Shown: positions 44,752-54,579 of the stretch, one piece after another | Layout: the number at the start of each line of letters is the position of its first letter | Position numbering within the stretch: position 1 is the stretch's first letter | Made by a program: the position numbers and the translations under genes | From: Anaerovibrio sp. JC8 | Lineage (GTDB): Bacteria > Bacillota > Negativicutes > Selenomonadales > Selenomonadaceae | Assembly (NCBI RefSeq): GCF_002100115.1 | Contig: NZ_ANBM01000008.1 | Span: forward strand, 62,001 to 126,000 | Direction: 5' to 3' | Length of the DNA: 64,000 nucleotides | Notes under the pieces: generated by a model | Seen by the model: the letters and a program-made list of their open reading frames with translations, nothing else | Told to the model about the DNA's origin: nothing | The model's database searches: none

Positions 44752-45891
44752 TTACCTTTTAAAACAGCGGTTCACCAGCTTCAGAAGCCCATATAAAAGC
44801 AGGCCAAAGCCTATTCCCGCCGTCAAGCTCCCCCACAGGGGAACCAGCATCAAAGTAAAAACTCCTGCCAAGACAGATATATTATCATTAATTGGCAAAA
44901 ATTTCAAATCCAACAGCAAACTGCACCCGGCTCCTATCACCGAGGCGGCAAAAATAACCGGATAATCCTTAAGCTCCATCATCATGGGGCCACAAAACAG
45001 CAGTAAAAACAACAATATGGCGGTAACACCTGCTGATTTGGCCGGATTCCTGTTTCCACTGCCACAGGCAGCCGATACCTCAGCCACGCTCATGGCTCCC
45101 CCGGCCAGCAGTCCCCCCACAAGGGAACCAAGGCCATTGGCAGCCAGCAGTCTTCCTTCATTTTCCTTCATGGCCCCGGCCACCGCCAGTCCATCGAATA
45201 CTAAAATGAGAAATACCACTGCCACAGAGCATATCAGTTCAAAAATTCCGGAAAAATTCAACTGAAATGCGGTATCTGTAAAGCCCTCCGGCACAGAAAA
45301 AAGATATTCCGGAAGGGTCACCAGACCATTTATCAGGGCCATGGCCACTGCCACCAGCAATCCTACGGCCATCCCCTTCTCCTTATGGTGACTCAAAAAA
45401 AGCATCACTGCCAAAAAGCTCACCAGGGTAATGATAACCAGCGGGTCATAAAGACTTCCCATGCCGGTTACATGAAAGGGATCCCCAATGACCAGCCGCC
45501 CCATTATAAGTCCATTATATATAAGGAAGATTCCCATGGAGGCTGGAATAATTGCACCAAGATACGGGGGCAGAGCCTCCAATATTTTTTGGCAGCAATT
45601 TCTATGGCGTAGCAGCAATACCAGCAGGCCGGCCACCATTGGCACTGCCATGGCCTCCTGCCAGGTGAAGCCCTGACAGATGACCAGATCATAGCACAAA
45701 TAACTGTTAATGACTATGCCCGGCGCCACTGCCACCGCCAGCCGATAGTAGGCTGCCACCAGTGTGCCCACCAGAGAGCTCAGCACCACTGCCGTGTATG
45801 CCCCATTAAAGGGAACGCCGGCCTTCTGCCACATAATGGTAACTACCATTATATTTATCAAAATCAGTGTGAAGTTGATTAAACCTGTCAT
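44752..45891 (-). CDS. NCS2-type permease, AzgA-like
   Basis: 379 residues from ATG 45891 (ten bases after GAGG; an earlier GTG at 45900 overlaps the site). About eleven to twelve hydrophobic segments. The arrangement resembles the purine permeases of the AzgA branch: AVAVAPGIVINSYLCYDLVI resembles the GMGLNAYF helix, followed by GFTWQEAMAVPMVAGLLVLL and a later ANGLGSLVGGLLAGG. It is shorter than typical AzgA proteins (about 430) and several family residues are changed, so the substrate (purine or other) is uncertain. Confidence 0.7.
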   Translation of the reverse strand: MTGLINFTLILINIMVVTIMWQKAGVPFNGAYTAVVLSSLVGTLVAAYYRLAVAVAPGIVINSYLCYDLVICQGFTWQEAMAVPMVAGLLVLLLRHRNCCQKILEALPPYLGAIIPASMGIFLIYNGLIMGRLVIGDPFHVTGMGSLYDPLVIITLVSFLAVMLFLSHHKEKGMAVGLLVAVAMALINGLVTLPEYLFSVPEGFTDTAFQLNFSGIFELICSVAVVFLILVFDGLAVAGAMKENEGRLLAANGLGSLVGGLLAGGAMSVAEVSAACGSGNRNPAKSAGVTAILLFLLLFCGPMMMELKDYPVIFAASVIGAGCSLLLDLKFLPINDNISVLAGVFTLMLVPLWGSLTAGIGFGLLLYGLLKLVNRCFKR

Positions 45892-45945
45892 ATATTTCAC
45901 ACCTCAAAAATAAATCAGCCTATAACATGGTCATAGACTGGTTTA

Positions 45946-46965
45946 TTATTTATCCATAACATTAATGGAGTTCGGCTCGTCTTCATCCAAGTCCTTGTCC
46001 AGAACTGTCTTGCCAAATACAGTGAGGGTATAATACAAGCCCACGAAGAACGGCAGATATTCTGCTATAAAGCGCCAGGATACCGCCAGAATGCCTACAG
46101 TACCCGATGGCACGCTTTCACTGAAGAGATAGACAAAGCCACCCTCGGCAATGCCGGAGCCTCCCGGTGTCGGGGAAAAATACAGCAAAATGTTCAGGAA
46201 CATCATGCGTCCCATGACGGTAAGCCAGTCCACCGTGGCTCCCAGCCCCAGCATGAGGAACGGAACCACCATATAAATAAAAATCAGGCTCAGACCGGAT
46301 TCAAAGAACACCCGAATCATGGATTTCGGGGAAGAAGCCAGCAGGACAATTGCGGACTTGCTGTCCCGATACATATCGATAAATTTCCGGCTCCATTTCC
46401 GCGGCAGCTTCCGGGTTATCCTGACAGCCAGATAATCAAAGGCATTTCTGCGAATGCCATAGGCTGCTATCAGCATCAGCAGCGTTGCCGTTCCGGCCAC
46501 ATAAACCATGACGGCATTGGAAACCCCCGGCAGTATGCCTTCATCATGCAAAAAGATAAATGGCAGACAGCAGGCCAGGAAAAAGATGGATACCACAGTG
46601 CGGACCAGGGCCAACACTGCAGCCTTCCCCCCTGGAACCCCGGCACGGCGCAAAAACATGACCTGGGCAATGGCCCCGGCCGCCGCTCCCGGCCCCAGCA
46701 TGGCCAGAAAATAATTACCAAACACCACCTGCACGGCCTGTTTCAAGGTAATATTTTCCCCGGAGATCTTCACCATGTGCATTAATCTGGTTCCATCCAG
46801 CACAAGACCAATGGCCATGGCCAAAATGGCCATCCCCACGGACCAGGGCTGAAACATATATAAATTGGTTATAGTGTTTATATCCACCGTAAAGTAAATT
46901 ACCGCACTGGATATTACCAGAACCAATAGGAATAAGCATAATATACGCCCATAAACCTTATTCAT
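45946..46965 (-). CDS. Flippase-like LPG synthase TM-region family protein
   Basis: 339 residues, about eight membrane segments, no soluble domain. The region GNYFLAMLGPGAAAGAIAQVMFL and SPTPGGSGIAEGGFVYLF matches the 'lysylphosphatidylglycerol synthase TM region' (UPF0104/YbhN-like) family. Those proteins are thought to flip lipids, and the aminoacyl-transfer domain of MprF is missing here. It is likely to sit in the inner membrane. It has a good ribosome-binding site (AAGGAG) and stands alone between the permease and folE2. Confidence 0.85.
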   Translation of the reverse strand: MNKVYGRILCLFLLVLVISSAVIYFTVDINTITNLYMFQPWSVGMAILAMAIGLVLDGTRLMHMVKISGENITLKQAVQVVFGNYFLAMLGPGAAAGAIAQVMFLRRAGVPGGKAAVLALVRTVVSIFFLACCLPFIFLHDEGILPGVSNAVMVYVAGTATLLMLIAAYGIRRNAFDYLAVRITRKLPRKWSRKFIDMYRDSKSAIVLLASSPKSMIRVFFESGLSLIFIYMVVPFLMLGLGATVDWLTVMGRMMFLNILLYFSPTPGGSGIAEGGFVYLFSESVPSGTVGILAVSWRFIAEYLPFFVGLYYTLTVFGKTVLDKDLDEDEPNSINVMDK

Positions 46966-47043
46966 TCAGCAACTCCTTAAAAAGAAATCAGCTATATTAT
47001 ATCACAACAAATAAATGCTGTCTTTCATGCCAATATTCAGCCT

Positions 47044-47832
47044 TTAATCCACATACTCCTCATGGCTGGCATAGGCACTATGGTTATGGATGCTCTCGAA
47101 ATTGTCACAGTCCAGGGCAAACCACTTGATACCATTCAGCTGACGCAGGGCAATAACCCCGTCTCTTAAAATATCCTCAACGAATTTTGGATTATCGTAG
47201 GCTTTTTCGGTAACGTATTTCTCATCCTCTCTCTTTAGCAGAGGATAAACCTGGCAGGAGGCCTGCTGCTCCATGAGGGCCACCAAATCCTCAATGAGAA
47301 TACATTCATGCTCATCATCAAAGGCAACCCTGACATCCATAACACCACGCTGGTTATGGGCACCGTATTCGGAAATTTCCTTGCTGCACGGACAGAGGGA
47401 AGTGTACGGAACCTTAACCCCAAGGGTAAACTGCAGTGGCTTTTCCCGTTCCATGAACCCATCAAAGAAGCAGTCCACATCCAGCACGGATTTACGCCCG
47501 CTCACAGGAGCAAAGCGGTCCACAAAATATTTAAATTCAATGCGGATAGCCGCCGTCTCTGCCTGAAGCTTGTCCATGGCTTCCTTTAAGATATCCGCCA
47601 TTTCCGGCTCAGCAATAGGCTTGCTGGTCCACTTGTTGAGGATTTCCTGAAACCGGCTCATGTGGGTTCCCTTGTATTCCATTGGCAGGGAAACCGTAAA
47701 GCTGATATTGGCCAGCACCTGCTGATAGTCTCCATCCTTGGTTTTAATCAGCAACGGAAGATGGGCATCCCTTATGCCTACCTTCTGAATGGCTATGCCA
47801 CGGTTGTCGGAACTATTTTGTACATCCTTCAT
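47044..47832 (-). CDS. folE2: GTP cyclohydrolase I, type IB (FolE2)
   Basis: 262 residues. The metal-independent-of-zinc type of GTP cyclohydrolase is shown by LGVKVPYTSLCPCSKEISEY (catalytic cysteine pair), GAHNQRG, and a C-terminal VEDILRDGVIALRQL and HNHSAYA. It converts GTP to dihydroneopterin triphosphate, the entry to folate and to queuosine. It is 12 bases from the queC gene, in the same direction, which favours a queuosine role here, although folate supply is also possible. queD and queE are not in the window. Confidence 0.95.
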   Translation of the reverse strand: MKDVQNSSDNRGIAIQKVGIRDAHLPLLIKTKDGDYQQVLANISFTVSLPMEYKGTHMSRFQEILNKWTSKPIAEPEMADILKEAMDKLQAETAAIRIEFKYFVDRFAPVSGRKSVLDVDCFFDGFMEREKPLQFTLGVKVPYTSLCPCSKEISEYGAHNQRGVMDVRVAFDDEHECILIEDLVALMEQQASCQVYPLLKREDEKYVTEKAYDNPKFVEDILRDGVIALRQLNGIKWFALDCDNFESIHNHSAYASHEEYVD

Positions 47833-47844
47833 AAATACACCTGT

Positions 47845-48528
47845 TTACATATTTTCATATTCAACCGGGTCAACCACACCGGCTTCCTCGAAGCCCCGCA
47901 GGCGCAGCTTGCAGCTGTCGCACACACCACAGGCCTTTTCGCCACCCTTGTAGCAGCTGTGGGTAAACTGCAATGGAGCTCCCAGCTTGCTGCCCAGCTG
48001 AACAATGTCCTTCTTGGAAAGGTCCTGCAACGGGGTTTCTATCTTAATATTGCGTCCATCGGCAGTGCCGGCCTTGGTGGCAAGGTTGGCTGTTTTCTGG
48101 AAGCTGCCGATAAATTCCGGACGGCAGTCCGGATAGCCGGAATAATCAACTGCATTCACACCGATAAATACATGGTCTGCCCCTATAACCTCAGCATAAG
48201 CCATGGCATAGCTGAGGAAAATCATATTGCGGGCCGGAACATAGGTGATTGGAATATCCTCTGCCCCATGCTCAAAATCACCATCCGGAACCTCGATATT
48301 ATCATCCGTCAGGGCTGAACCGCCAATTCCTTCCATATTTGTTTCTATAATAAGGTGCGTCTTGACGCCGTAGAATTCGGCCACCTTTTTGGCACCCTCA
48401 AGCTCAATATTATGACGCTGGTGATAGTTGAAGCTGATAGGATATACCTCCATGCCCTTTGACTTGGCCACTGCCATACAAACTGTGGAATCAAGACCAC
48501 CAGACAATAAAACAACTGCTTTTTCCAT
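47845..48528 (-). CDS. queC: 7-cyano-7-deazaguanine synthase
   Basis: 227 residues. The PP-loop is VLLSGGLDST, and the zinc site is formed by CYKGGEKACGVCDSC near the C-terminus. VPARNMIFLSYAMAYAE and GVNAVDYSGYPDCRPEF are QueC hallmarks. It turns 7-carboxy-7-deazaguanine into preQ0 using ATP and ammonia. AGGAGG precedes ATG. It lies between rpe and folE2, which supplies the pathway's first step. Confidence 0.97.
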   Translation of the reverse strand: MEKAVVLLSGGLDSTVCMAVAKSKGMEVYPISFNYHQRHNIELEGAKKVAEFYGVKTHLIIETNMEGIGGSALTDDNIEVPDGDFEHGAEDIPITYVPARNMIFLSYAMAYAEVIGADHVFIGVNAVDYSGYPDCRPEFIGSFQKTANLATKAGTADGRNIKIETPLQDLSKKDIVQLGSKLGAPLQFTHSCYKGGEKACGVCDSCKLRLRGFEEAGVVDPVEYENM

Positions 48529-48543
48529 TATGCAACGCCCTCC

Positions 48544-49194
48544 TTACCCGACGCAATGCAGCTTACGAATGGCCTCAGGAATATCCTGTGCCTTATAGAC
48601 CGCTGAACCGGCCACCAATACATCAGCCCCGGCTTCTGCCAGTGCCCTGCAGTTATCCACGGTTACACCGCCGTCCACCTCAATCTCAGCTTTACTGCCG
48701 GCCTTCACCAGCATGGCCTTTAGACGGGCAATTTTATCCAAGGAATTTGGAATAAACTTCTGGCCGCCGTAGCCCGGATTTACGGACATAATAACCACCA
48801 TGTCCAAATCATCCAGCAGCTCCTCCACCATGGAAAGGGGAGTACCAGGATTAAGACAGATACCCGCCCTGCAGCCCGCTGCCTTGATGGCCTGCAGCAC
48901 CCGATGAGGATGCTTGGCTGCTTCCACATGAAAGGTGATGATATCTGCCCCCGCCTTGGCAAAGGACTCAATCTGGGTTTCCGGATGCTCCACCATGAGG
49001 TGTACATCGAAAACCGCCTTGGTAACCGGGCGGATAGCCTTTACTATCAAGGCTCCCAAAGTAATCTCCGGAACAAAGGTACCGTCCATTACATCTATAT
49101 GTACATAGTCAGCGCCTGCTGTAATTACCTTGTCGACCTCCTGCCCCAGATGGGCAAAATCCGCCGATAAAATTGATGGCGCAACCTTAGTCAT
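48544..49194 (-). CDS. rpe: Ribulose-phosphate 3-epimerase
   Basis: 216 residues, one TIM barrel. Key segments: APSILSADFAHLGQE, the metal-binding HIDVMDGTFVPEITLG and DVHLMVEHPE, MSVNPGYGGQKF and EVDGGVTVDN (second catalytic aspartate). It interconverts ribulose- and xylulose-5-phosphate in the pentose phosphate pathway. Its ATG overlaps the rsgA stop (TAATG), as in many Firmicutes where rpe follows rsgA. Confidence 0.97.
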   Translation of the reverse strand: MTKVAPSILSADFAHLGQEVDKVITAGADYVHIDVMDGTFVPEITLGALIVKAIRPVTKAVFDVHLMVEHPETQIESFAKAGADIITFHVEAAKHPHRVLQAIKAAGCRAGICLNPGTPLSMVEELLDDLDMVVIMSVNPGYGGQKFIPNSLDKIARLKAMLVKAGSKAEIEVDGGVTVDNCRALAEAGADVLVAGSAVYKAQDIPEAIRKLHCVG

Positions 49195-50090
49195 TAATAT
49201 GCCTTCTTTCTTTCCAATATACTCTGCAATATATTCAAATACGCATCGTAGCGCTCCTGACTTATAAGCCCCTCGGCCAGTGCCTGCTTTATTCCGCAGT
49301 TTGGCTCATGGCTATGGGTACAGGTATTATAATAACATTTTTCCATAAGGGGTCTGAATTCCGGGAAGTAGTTGCCCAGCAACTGCTTGTCCAAATGCTC
49401 CAGCTCTGCCGCACTAAAGCCCGGGGTATCCACCACGATACCGCCGCTGGCTACTGGCAGCAGACAGGCTGCCCGGGTTGTATGCTTGCCCCGCTTTATC
49501 TTTTCACTGATAACCCCTGTGGTCAGTGACAAATTGCTGTCAATGGCATTCAAGAGAGAGGACTTTCCCACGCCGGATGGGCCCGCAAAAGCGGTAACCT
49601 TCCCCTTCAGAAGCTCTCTCAGCTCCTCTATCCCCTGCTGTTCCCGGGCTGAGGCAAAAATTACCTTGTAGCCCGCATCCACATAAGGCTTAATAAATTC
49701 ATCCGCCTGCTCCGGCAATAAATCAGTCTTGTTAAGACAGATTACAATTTCCGGAATATCCGACCATTCGGCCAGCACCAAAAAACGGTTTAACAGCAGG
49801 CTGTTCATATCCGGCTCTCTGACTGCAAAGGTAATAATCACCTGGTCAATATTGGCCACGGAAGGACGGTGAAGCAGGGTCTTTCTCGGCAGTCGCTTTT
49901 CAATAACGCCGGTGCCATCACCCAATAGCTCGTACTCCACCCTGTCGCCGGTTACCACCGAGCCCTTGATGCGCTTGATACGCCCCCGCAAACGGCAGGA
50001 CAACAGCTCCGGGTCCCGGGACAGCAGCTGTCCCTCCTCCAGCACGTAATAAAATCCATTATATGTTTTTATAACCTGACCTGTTGGCAT
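49194..50090 (-). CDS. rsgA: Ribosome small-subunit GTPase RsgA
   Basis: 298 residues. An N-terminal OB fold is followed by a circularly permuted GTPase (NKTDL near 120, GPSGVGKSSLLNAI, then DTPGF) and a C-terminal zinc knuckle (CYYNTCTHSHEPNCG). It checks maturation of the 30S decoding region and releases on GTP hydrolysis. It follows the PASTA kinase gene, the common Firmicutes order prkC-rsgA-rpe; in some species the kinase phosphorylates this GTPase. Confidence 0.96.
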   Translation of the reverse strand: MPTGQVIKTYNGFYYVLEEGQLLSRDPELLSCRLRGRIKRIKGSVVTGDRVEYELLGDGTGVIEKRLPRKTLLHRPSVANIDQVIITFAVREPDMNSLLLNRFLVLAEWSDIPEIVICLNKTDLLPEQADEFIKPYVDAGYKVIFASAREQQGIEELRELLKGKVTAFAGPSGVGKSSLLNAIDSNLSLTTGVISEKIKRGKHTTRAACLLPVASGGIVVDTPGFSAAELEHLDKQLLGNYFPEFRPLMEKCYYNTCTHSHEPNCGIKQALAEGLISQERYDAYLNILQSILERKKAY

Positions 50091-50115
50091 GTATTTTTCC
50101 TTTACAAATTCACTA

Positions 50116-51921
50116 TTACGGCTTTACGACTTCATCAGGGGAGGTTTTCTGTGCTTTCTTCCCCGTGTCAGTTGGCTTGGCCGGAGCCTGGGCAGCCTGA
50201 CCGCTGGAAACAATGATGTTCACAGCGCCGCCCTCCTTGACCTCAGAGCCTGCTGCCGGAGACTGTCCGATGACAGTGCCCTTTGGCTGTGAGCTGGTCT
50301 GTTCCTTTACTGTGCCCAAGGTCAATTTATTGGCTGCCAGATTGGACTTAACGCTGTCCACAGACATGCCGGAATAATCCGGAATGGTCACACCTGTTTT
50401 CTTTGGTCCCTTGCTGACGGTGAAATCAACGGTCTGTCCCTTGTGCACCTTGGAACCGTTGCCAGGATCCTGTTTCAGCACCGTTCCGGCCGGCTCATTG
50501 GATTCTTCCTCATAAACCGCCCCGATTTTCAGTCCCATCTTATTCAGCTTGGCTTCCGCATTGGAACGGGACATGCCCTTCAAATCCGGCATGGTCAGCT
50601 CCTCGCCGCCCTTGCTGATATAGATGGTAACCTGGCGCTGCTCCTTGACCATGATACCCGCCTCAGGATACTGGGACACCACCTGTCCTGCCGGCACATT
50701 GGCATCGTAGGCCTCAGCAACCTTAACACGCAGATTCTTTTCCTCCAGCATGTCACGGGCTATTTCCACCTGACGGCCTACAACATCAGGCACCTCCACC
50801 TCAACGGAGCTCCAGAAGTTACCAAAGGACAGGAAGGAGCCGGCAAAGAAGCCCAAAATCAGGATAGCCACCAGACCAAGGATAAATTTCTTGGTTTTGA
50901 TGAGCTTCTTCAGTGAACCCTCGTCATCCTCCAAATCCTCGTCGTAGCCATCATCATATCCATAATCATAATCCGCACCGCCATATGACTGTGCCGACTG
51001 ATTCTGTTGCAGCATCTCCGGAGTAACCCGCGGAATAACCTGTGTAGCAAACGGATCATCCGCTGCAGCAGGAGTGCTCACTGCTACACTGCCGGATTTC
51101 CCCTGCATCATGGCCAATGCCTGGTCCAAATCCACATACATATCAGTACTGGTTGGACGCAGCATAGGGTCCTTGTTCATGGCCTTCTGAACAATGGCCT
51201 CCAATACGGCCGGCACAGATGGCTTTATCTGACGAATAGGAACAGGCTCCTCCTGCAGATGCTTCAAGGCAATGCTGACAGAGGTCTCACCGTTATACGG
51301 CAGGGTACCCGTCAGCATCTCGTAGAGTACCACACCAAGGGAGTAAACATCGGACTTGGTGGTAATGGCCGTACCCTTGGCCTGCTCCGGGGAAAAGTAA
51401 TGAACGGAGCCCATTACGTTGCCCCCATAGGTCATGGTGGATGAGGAAACCGCTCTGGCAATACCAAAATCAGTAACCTTAATATGGCCATCATCCATAA
51501 TCAGTATATTATGAGGCTTGATATCACAATGCACAAGATTGTTCTTGTGGGCAGCCTCCAGAGCACAGGCCAGCTCCCTGGCAATGCGGGCAGCCTCCAC
51601 CGGCTCCAGACAACCATTTTCCTGAATATATTCCTTCAGAGTATGGCCAGCCACGTATTCCATAACGATAAAGTGACTGCCCTCGTCCTCGCCTACATCA
51701 TATATATTAACAATATTCTGATGGGTCAATTTGGCCGCACCCTTGGCTTCACGATGGAATTTCTCAATAAATTCCGCATCGTTGGCAAACTGTGCATGAA
51801 GGATCTTTACAGCAACAGAACGATCCAGCAGTTTATCATGGGCCCGATATACATCAGCCATGCCGCCGCCACCGATATGTTCCTGAATTTCATAACGTCT
51901 TGCTAAAACGCGTTCTATCAT
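50116..51921 (-). CDS. PASTA-domain Ser/Thr protein kinase
   Basis: 601 residues. The kinase domain is at about 10-270: Gly-rich loop GGGGMADVY, lysine in VAVKIL, HCDIKPHN (HCD in place of HRD), DFGIA and an APE-like SPEQA. A juxtamembrane linker, one membrane helix (about 345-367, FILGLVAILILGFFAGSFLS) and three PASTA repeats (about 380-575; VPDVVGR, MPDLKGM, IPDYSGM starts) follow. The Lys/Pro-rich end is short. PrkC/StkP/PknB kinases sense muropeptides or lipid II and adjust wall growth. It is encoded next to its presumed phosphatase, FtsW/RodA and a transpeptidase. Confidence 0.95.
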   Translation of the reverse strand: MIERVLARRYEIQEHIGGGGMADVYRAHDKLLDRSVAVKILHAQFANDAEFIEKFHREAKGAAKLTHQNIVNIYDVGEDEGSHFIVMEYVAGHTLKEYIQENGCLEPVEAARIARELACALEAAHKNNLVHCDIKPHNILIMDDGHIKVTDFGIARAVSSSTMTYGGNVMGSVHYFSPEQAKGTAITTKSDVYSLGVVLYEMLTGTLPYNGETSVSIALKHLQEEPVPIRQIKPSVPAVLEAIVQKAMNKDPMLRPTSTDMYVDLDQALAMMQGKSGSVAVSTPAAADDPFATQVIPRVTPEMLQQNQSAQSYGGADYDYGYDDGYDEDLEDDEGSLKKLIKTKKFILGLVAILILGFFAGSFLSFGNFWSSVEVEVPDVVGRQVEIARDMLEEKNLRVKVAEAYDANVPAGQVVSQYPEAGIMVKEQRQVTIYISKGGEELTMPDLKGMSRSNAEAKLNKMGLKIGAVYEEESNEPAGTVLKQDPGNGSKVHKGQTVDFTVSKGPKKTGVTIPDYSGMSVDSVKSNLAANKLTLGTVKEQTSSQPKGTVIGQSPAAGSEVKEGGAVNIIVSSGQAAQAPAKPTDTGKKAQKTSPDEVVKP

Positions 51922-51932
51922 GCCATATCCTC

Positions 51933-53330
51933 CTACCTGTCTCTTAAAGCTGTAATTATCTGACGGGCGATAGGAGCTGCTACAGTTCCACCGCCACCAC
52001 TATTTTCAACTATAATGCAAAAGGCTATCTTTCCCCTTGGAAGCTCAGCTGCACCAATAAACCAGCCGTGGTCCTTCCCCTGGGAATTTTCTGCAGTACC
52101 GGTCTTGCCAATAACCCGGACACCGGAAACTGCCGCTGCCCCACCAGTACCGTTATTTACAACATTCTCCATAAAGCCGCCAATTATGTTGGCCCGCTTG
52201 TCGGAGGTAACCTCCAGCCACTTTGATGGAGAGGCCTTTCTGATAACCAGTCCTACCGGAGAAATCACTTCCTCCACCAGATATGGGGTCATTATCCTGC
52301 CCTGATTTACATAGGCGCTGGCCAGCATAGCCATGCGGAGAGGTGTTACCAAAGTTTCACCCTGGCCTATGCCAACCTGGGCAGTATCCCCATCCCCCAG
52401 CTCAGAAAACCGGGGAAGATGACACTTGCTTTCATTGAATTCACTGTTTATAGGAGTAGTGAAGCCAAACCTTTCAAAGGCATTTTCCAAACCCTTGCCG
52501 TGCATCCGCATGGCCAATGTACCAAAGGTAACATTACAGGATTCTGTCAAAGCATCCTTCAGGGTAAGATTATCCCCATGAACTGCCCCGTGGCTTTCAC
52601 CAATATATTCATTGCCAACCTGCAGCTTGCCGCTGCAGTTGAACTTCTCATTTAAGTCAGTAACCTTTTCATCAAGGGCCGCATCAGCTATCAACACCTT
52701 TATGGTGGAGCCTGGCGGATATAGCCCCTGGGTGGCCCTGTTTAAAAGCGGGCTGTCCTCCCTGTCTGTAAGGCTCTTCCAATTGGCCTCCACATCCGTA
52801 GGGTCGATGGCCGGCTTGCTTACCATGGCTATAATAGCTCCGGTTTCCGCATTCATAACCACCACGGCACCACGGTTATTTCCCATGGCATTGTAGGCCA
52901 GCTCCTGAATATCTGCATCCACCGTCAGCTTTACATTATTCCCCTGGGCAGTCTGCATGGCCTGGCCAATTGGCCCCAGCATCTGTAACTGCTGTGATTG
53001 CCCCGTAAGGTCATTGCCCTCCACAGACTCAATGCCATCACTGCCGATGGCCTCCCCCAGATATCCTGTTACCGGGGCCATAATATCACCATAGGGATAG
53101 CTTCGTTCCCCCGGTGCCGAGCTTGTTGCCAGCTCCTTGCCATTTATGTCCAGAATAGCACCCCGGACTATATCCAGTGCCGCATTTCCCCGACGGTTCA
53201 TGGGATTTGCCGCCAGAGACGGGGCCGCTACAACCTGCAAGTAAACAATATATCCAAAGAGGCATAGAAAGCATACCATCATAAATATACTGCAGTGCAA
53301 AATATATTTTTTTATATCTTTATGCCCCAT
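51933..53330 (-). CDS. Class B penicillin-binding protein (PbpA/FtsI type)
   Basis: 465 residues from ATG 53330, with AAGGAAAAG at good distance; a longer frame to 53369 has no site. One N-terminal membrane anchor, a short pedestal domain, then the transpeptidase: catalytic serine in PGSTIKVL (SxxK), SCN, and KTGTAEN (KTG). The pedestal is smaller than in FtsI or Pbp2b, like mycobacterial PbpA. It cross-links peptidoglycan in the periplasm. It overlaps the FtsW/RodA gene by 11 bases, as expected for a glycosyltransferase-transpeptidase pair. Confidence 0.94.
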   Translation of the reverse strand: MGHKDIKKYILHCSIFMMVCFLCLFGYIVYLQVVAAPSLAANPMNRRGNAALDIVRGAILDINGKELATSSAPGERSYPYGDIMAPVTGYLGEAIGSDGIESVEGNDLTGQSQQLQMLGPIGQAMQTAQGNNVKLTVDADIQELAYNAMGNNRGAVVVMNAETGAIIAMVSKPAIDPTDVEANWKSLTDREDSPLLNRATQGLYPPGSTIKVLIADAALDEKVTDLNEKFNCSGKLQVGNEYIGESHGAVHGDNLTLKDALTESCNVTFGTLAMRMHGKGLENAFERFGFTTPINSEFNESKCHLPRFSELGDGDTAQVGIGQGETLVTPLRMAMLASAYVNQGRIMTPYLVEEVISPVGLVIRKASPSKWLEVTSDKRANIIGGFMENVVNNGTGGAAAVSGVRVIGKTGTAENSQGKDHGWFIGAAELPRGKIAFCIIVENSGGGGTVAAPIARQIITALRDR

Positions 53331-54579
53331 GAATCTTTTCCTTCTTTGATAATGATAACAAGAGACCAATCATAATAAAGCCTGATACCATGGAACTGCC
53401 GCCATAGCTTATGAATGGAAGGGTAATGCCCGTAAGGGGCAGAAACTTGGTAACGCCGGCAATAATGATAAAGGCCTGTGTAAACAGGGCGATGGAAAAT
53501 CCAGCCGCCACCAGGGTATGCAGCTCCTTTTTACAATTCATGGCAATCATAATGCCACGATAGAAAAACATCACATACACCATCATAATGGCTGTACAGC
53601 CAAGAAGTCCCAGCTCCTCAGCCACAGCGGAAAAAATAAAGTCAGTGTGAACCTCGGGAATAAGCCCCGGATGTCCGTGAGTAAAGCCTGTTCCCCAGAC
53701 TCCCCCGGCTGCAAAGGCAAACAGTGACTGAACCACCTGATAGGCCTGTCCCGCCGGGTCAGCCCATGGGTCCAGCCAAATATTGAAGCGCACCTGCACA
53801 TGGGAGAAAAACGCATAACTCACCAATGCTCCCAGTCCAAAGAACAGCAGGGCAATAAATACATAGGATTTATTGCCGGTGCCCATGTAGGTCATAAACA
53901 CCGCCATGCAGAAAAACAGAAGGGCCGAGCCCAGATCACGCTGGACCACAAACATGAGAATTGCAATGCCCCAAATTACCAAAAGTGGGGCGATAAATCT
54001 GAGGGGTGGCAAGTCCAAAAACAGAAATTTCCTTCTGGCTCCTGCCAGCATTTCCCTGTGATCTGATAAAAATGCTGCCAAAAACAGCACCAGTAAAATC
54101 TTGCCAAACTCGGAAGGCTGGACAGAAACAGGTCCCAGAACCAGCCAGTTCTTGCTGCCGCCGATTTCCACGCCGAACAGCAGTGACAGGCACAGCACCA
54201 CCAGGGTGCAGATACCCAGAATGTACTGATATTGCATCATATTTTTAAGCTGGCGGGAAAAGTACAATACACCCACCATAACCAGCATACCAATCATCAG
54301 CCATCGCAGCTGTGGTATACAAAGTATGGGCTTCAGTCTTGCCAGCATTATTATGCCGATACTTGAAAAAAACAGCACCATGGGGAAAACCCATATATCG
54401 TTGCTGTATTTACCCTTCATGAGAAAAAGCTGAATGGCAATACCCATGACAGCCGCCCCCAATGCCCAGGGAACAGGTGAATAATCTATTTCAGGATACT
54501 GGTTCAGTGCAATGATACCCAGACCAGCAAACATAATCAAAAAATCCACTGCCACCAAAAGCAGGCTCTTACTCTTCAT
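53320..54579 (-). CDS. FtsW/RodA/SpoVE family peptidoglycan glycosyltransferase
   Basis: 419 residues, about ten membrane helices. SEDS-family segments: QRDLGSALLFFCMAVF, a large outer loop with GTGFTHGHPGLIPEVHTDFIFSAV (read around HTDFIFSAVAEELG) and GGSSMVSGFIM at the end. SEDS proteins polymerise glycan strands from lipid II together with a class B PBP, which is encoded by the next gene with an overlap. Whether it serves elongation or division cannot be read from the sequence. It overlaps the upstream phosphatase gene. Confidence 0.94.
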   Translation of the reverse strand: MKSKSLLLVAVDFLIMFAGLGIIALNQYPEIDYSPVPWALGAAVMGIAIQLFLMKGKYSNDIWVFPMVLFFSSIGIIMLARLKPILCIPQLRWLMIGMLVMVGVLYFSRQLKNMMQYQYILGICTLVVLCLSLLFGVEIGGSKNWLVLGPVSVQPSEFGKILLVLFLAAFLSDHREMLAGARRKFLFLDLPPLRFIAPLLVIWGIAILMFVVQRDLGSALLFFCMAVFMTYMGTGNKSYVFIALLFFGLGALVSYAFFSHVQVRFNIWLDPWADPAGQAYQVVQSLFAFAAGGVWGTGFTHGHPGLIPEVHTDFIFSAVAEELGLLGCTAIMMVYVMFFYRGIMIAMNCKKELHTLVAAGFSIALFTQAFIIIAGVTKFLPLTGITLPFISYGGSSMVSGFIMIGLLLSLSKKEKIHGA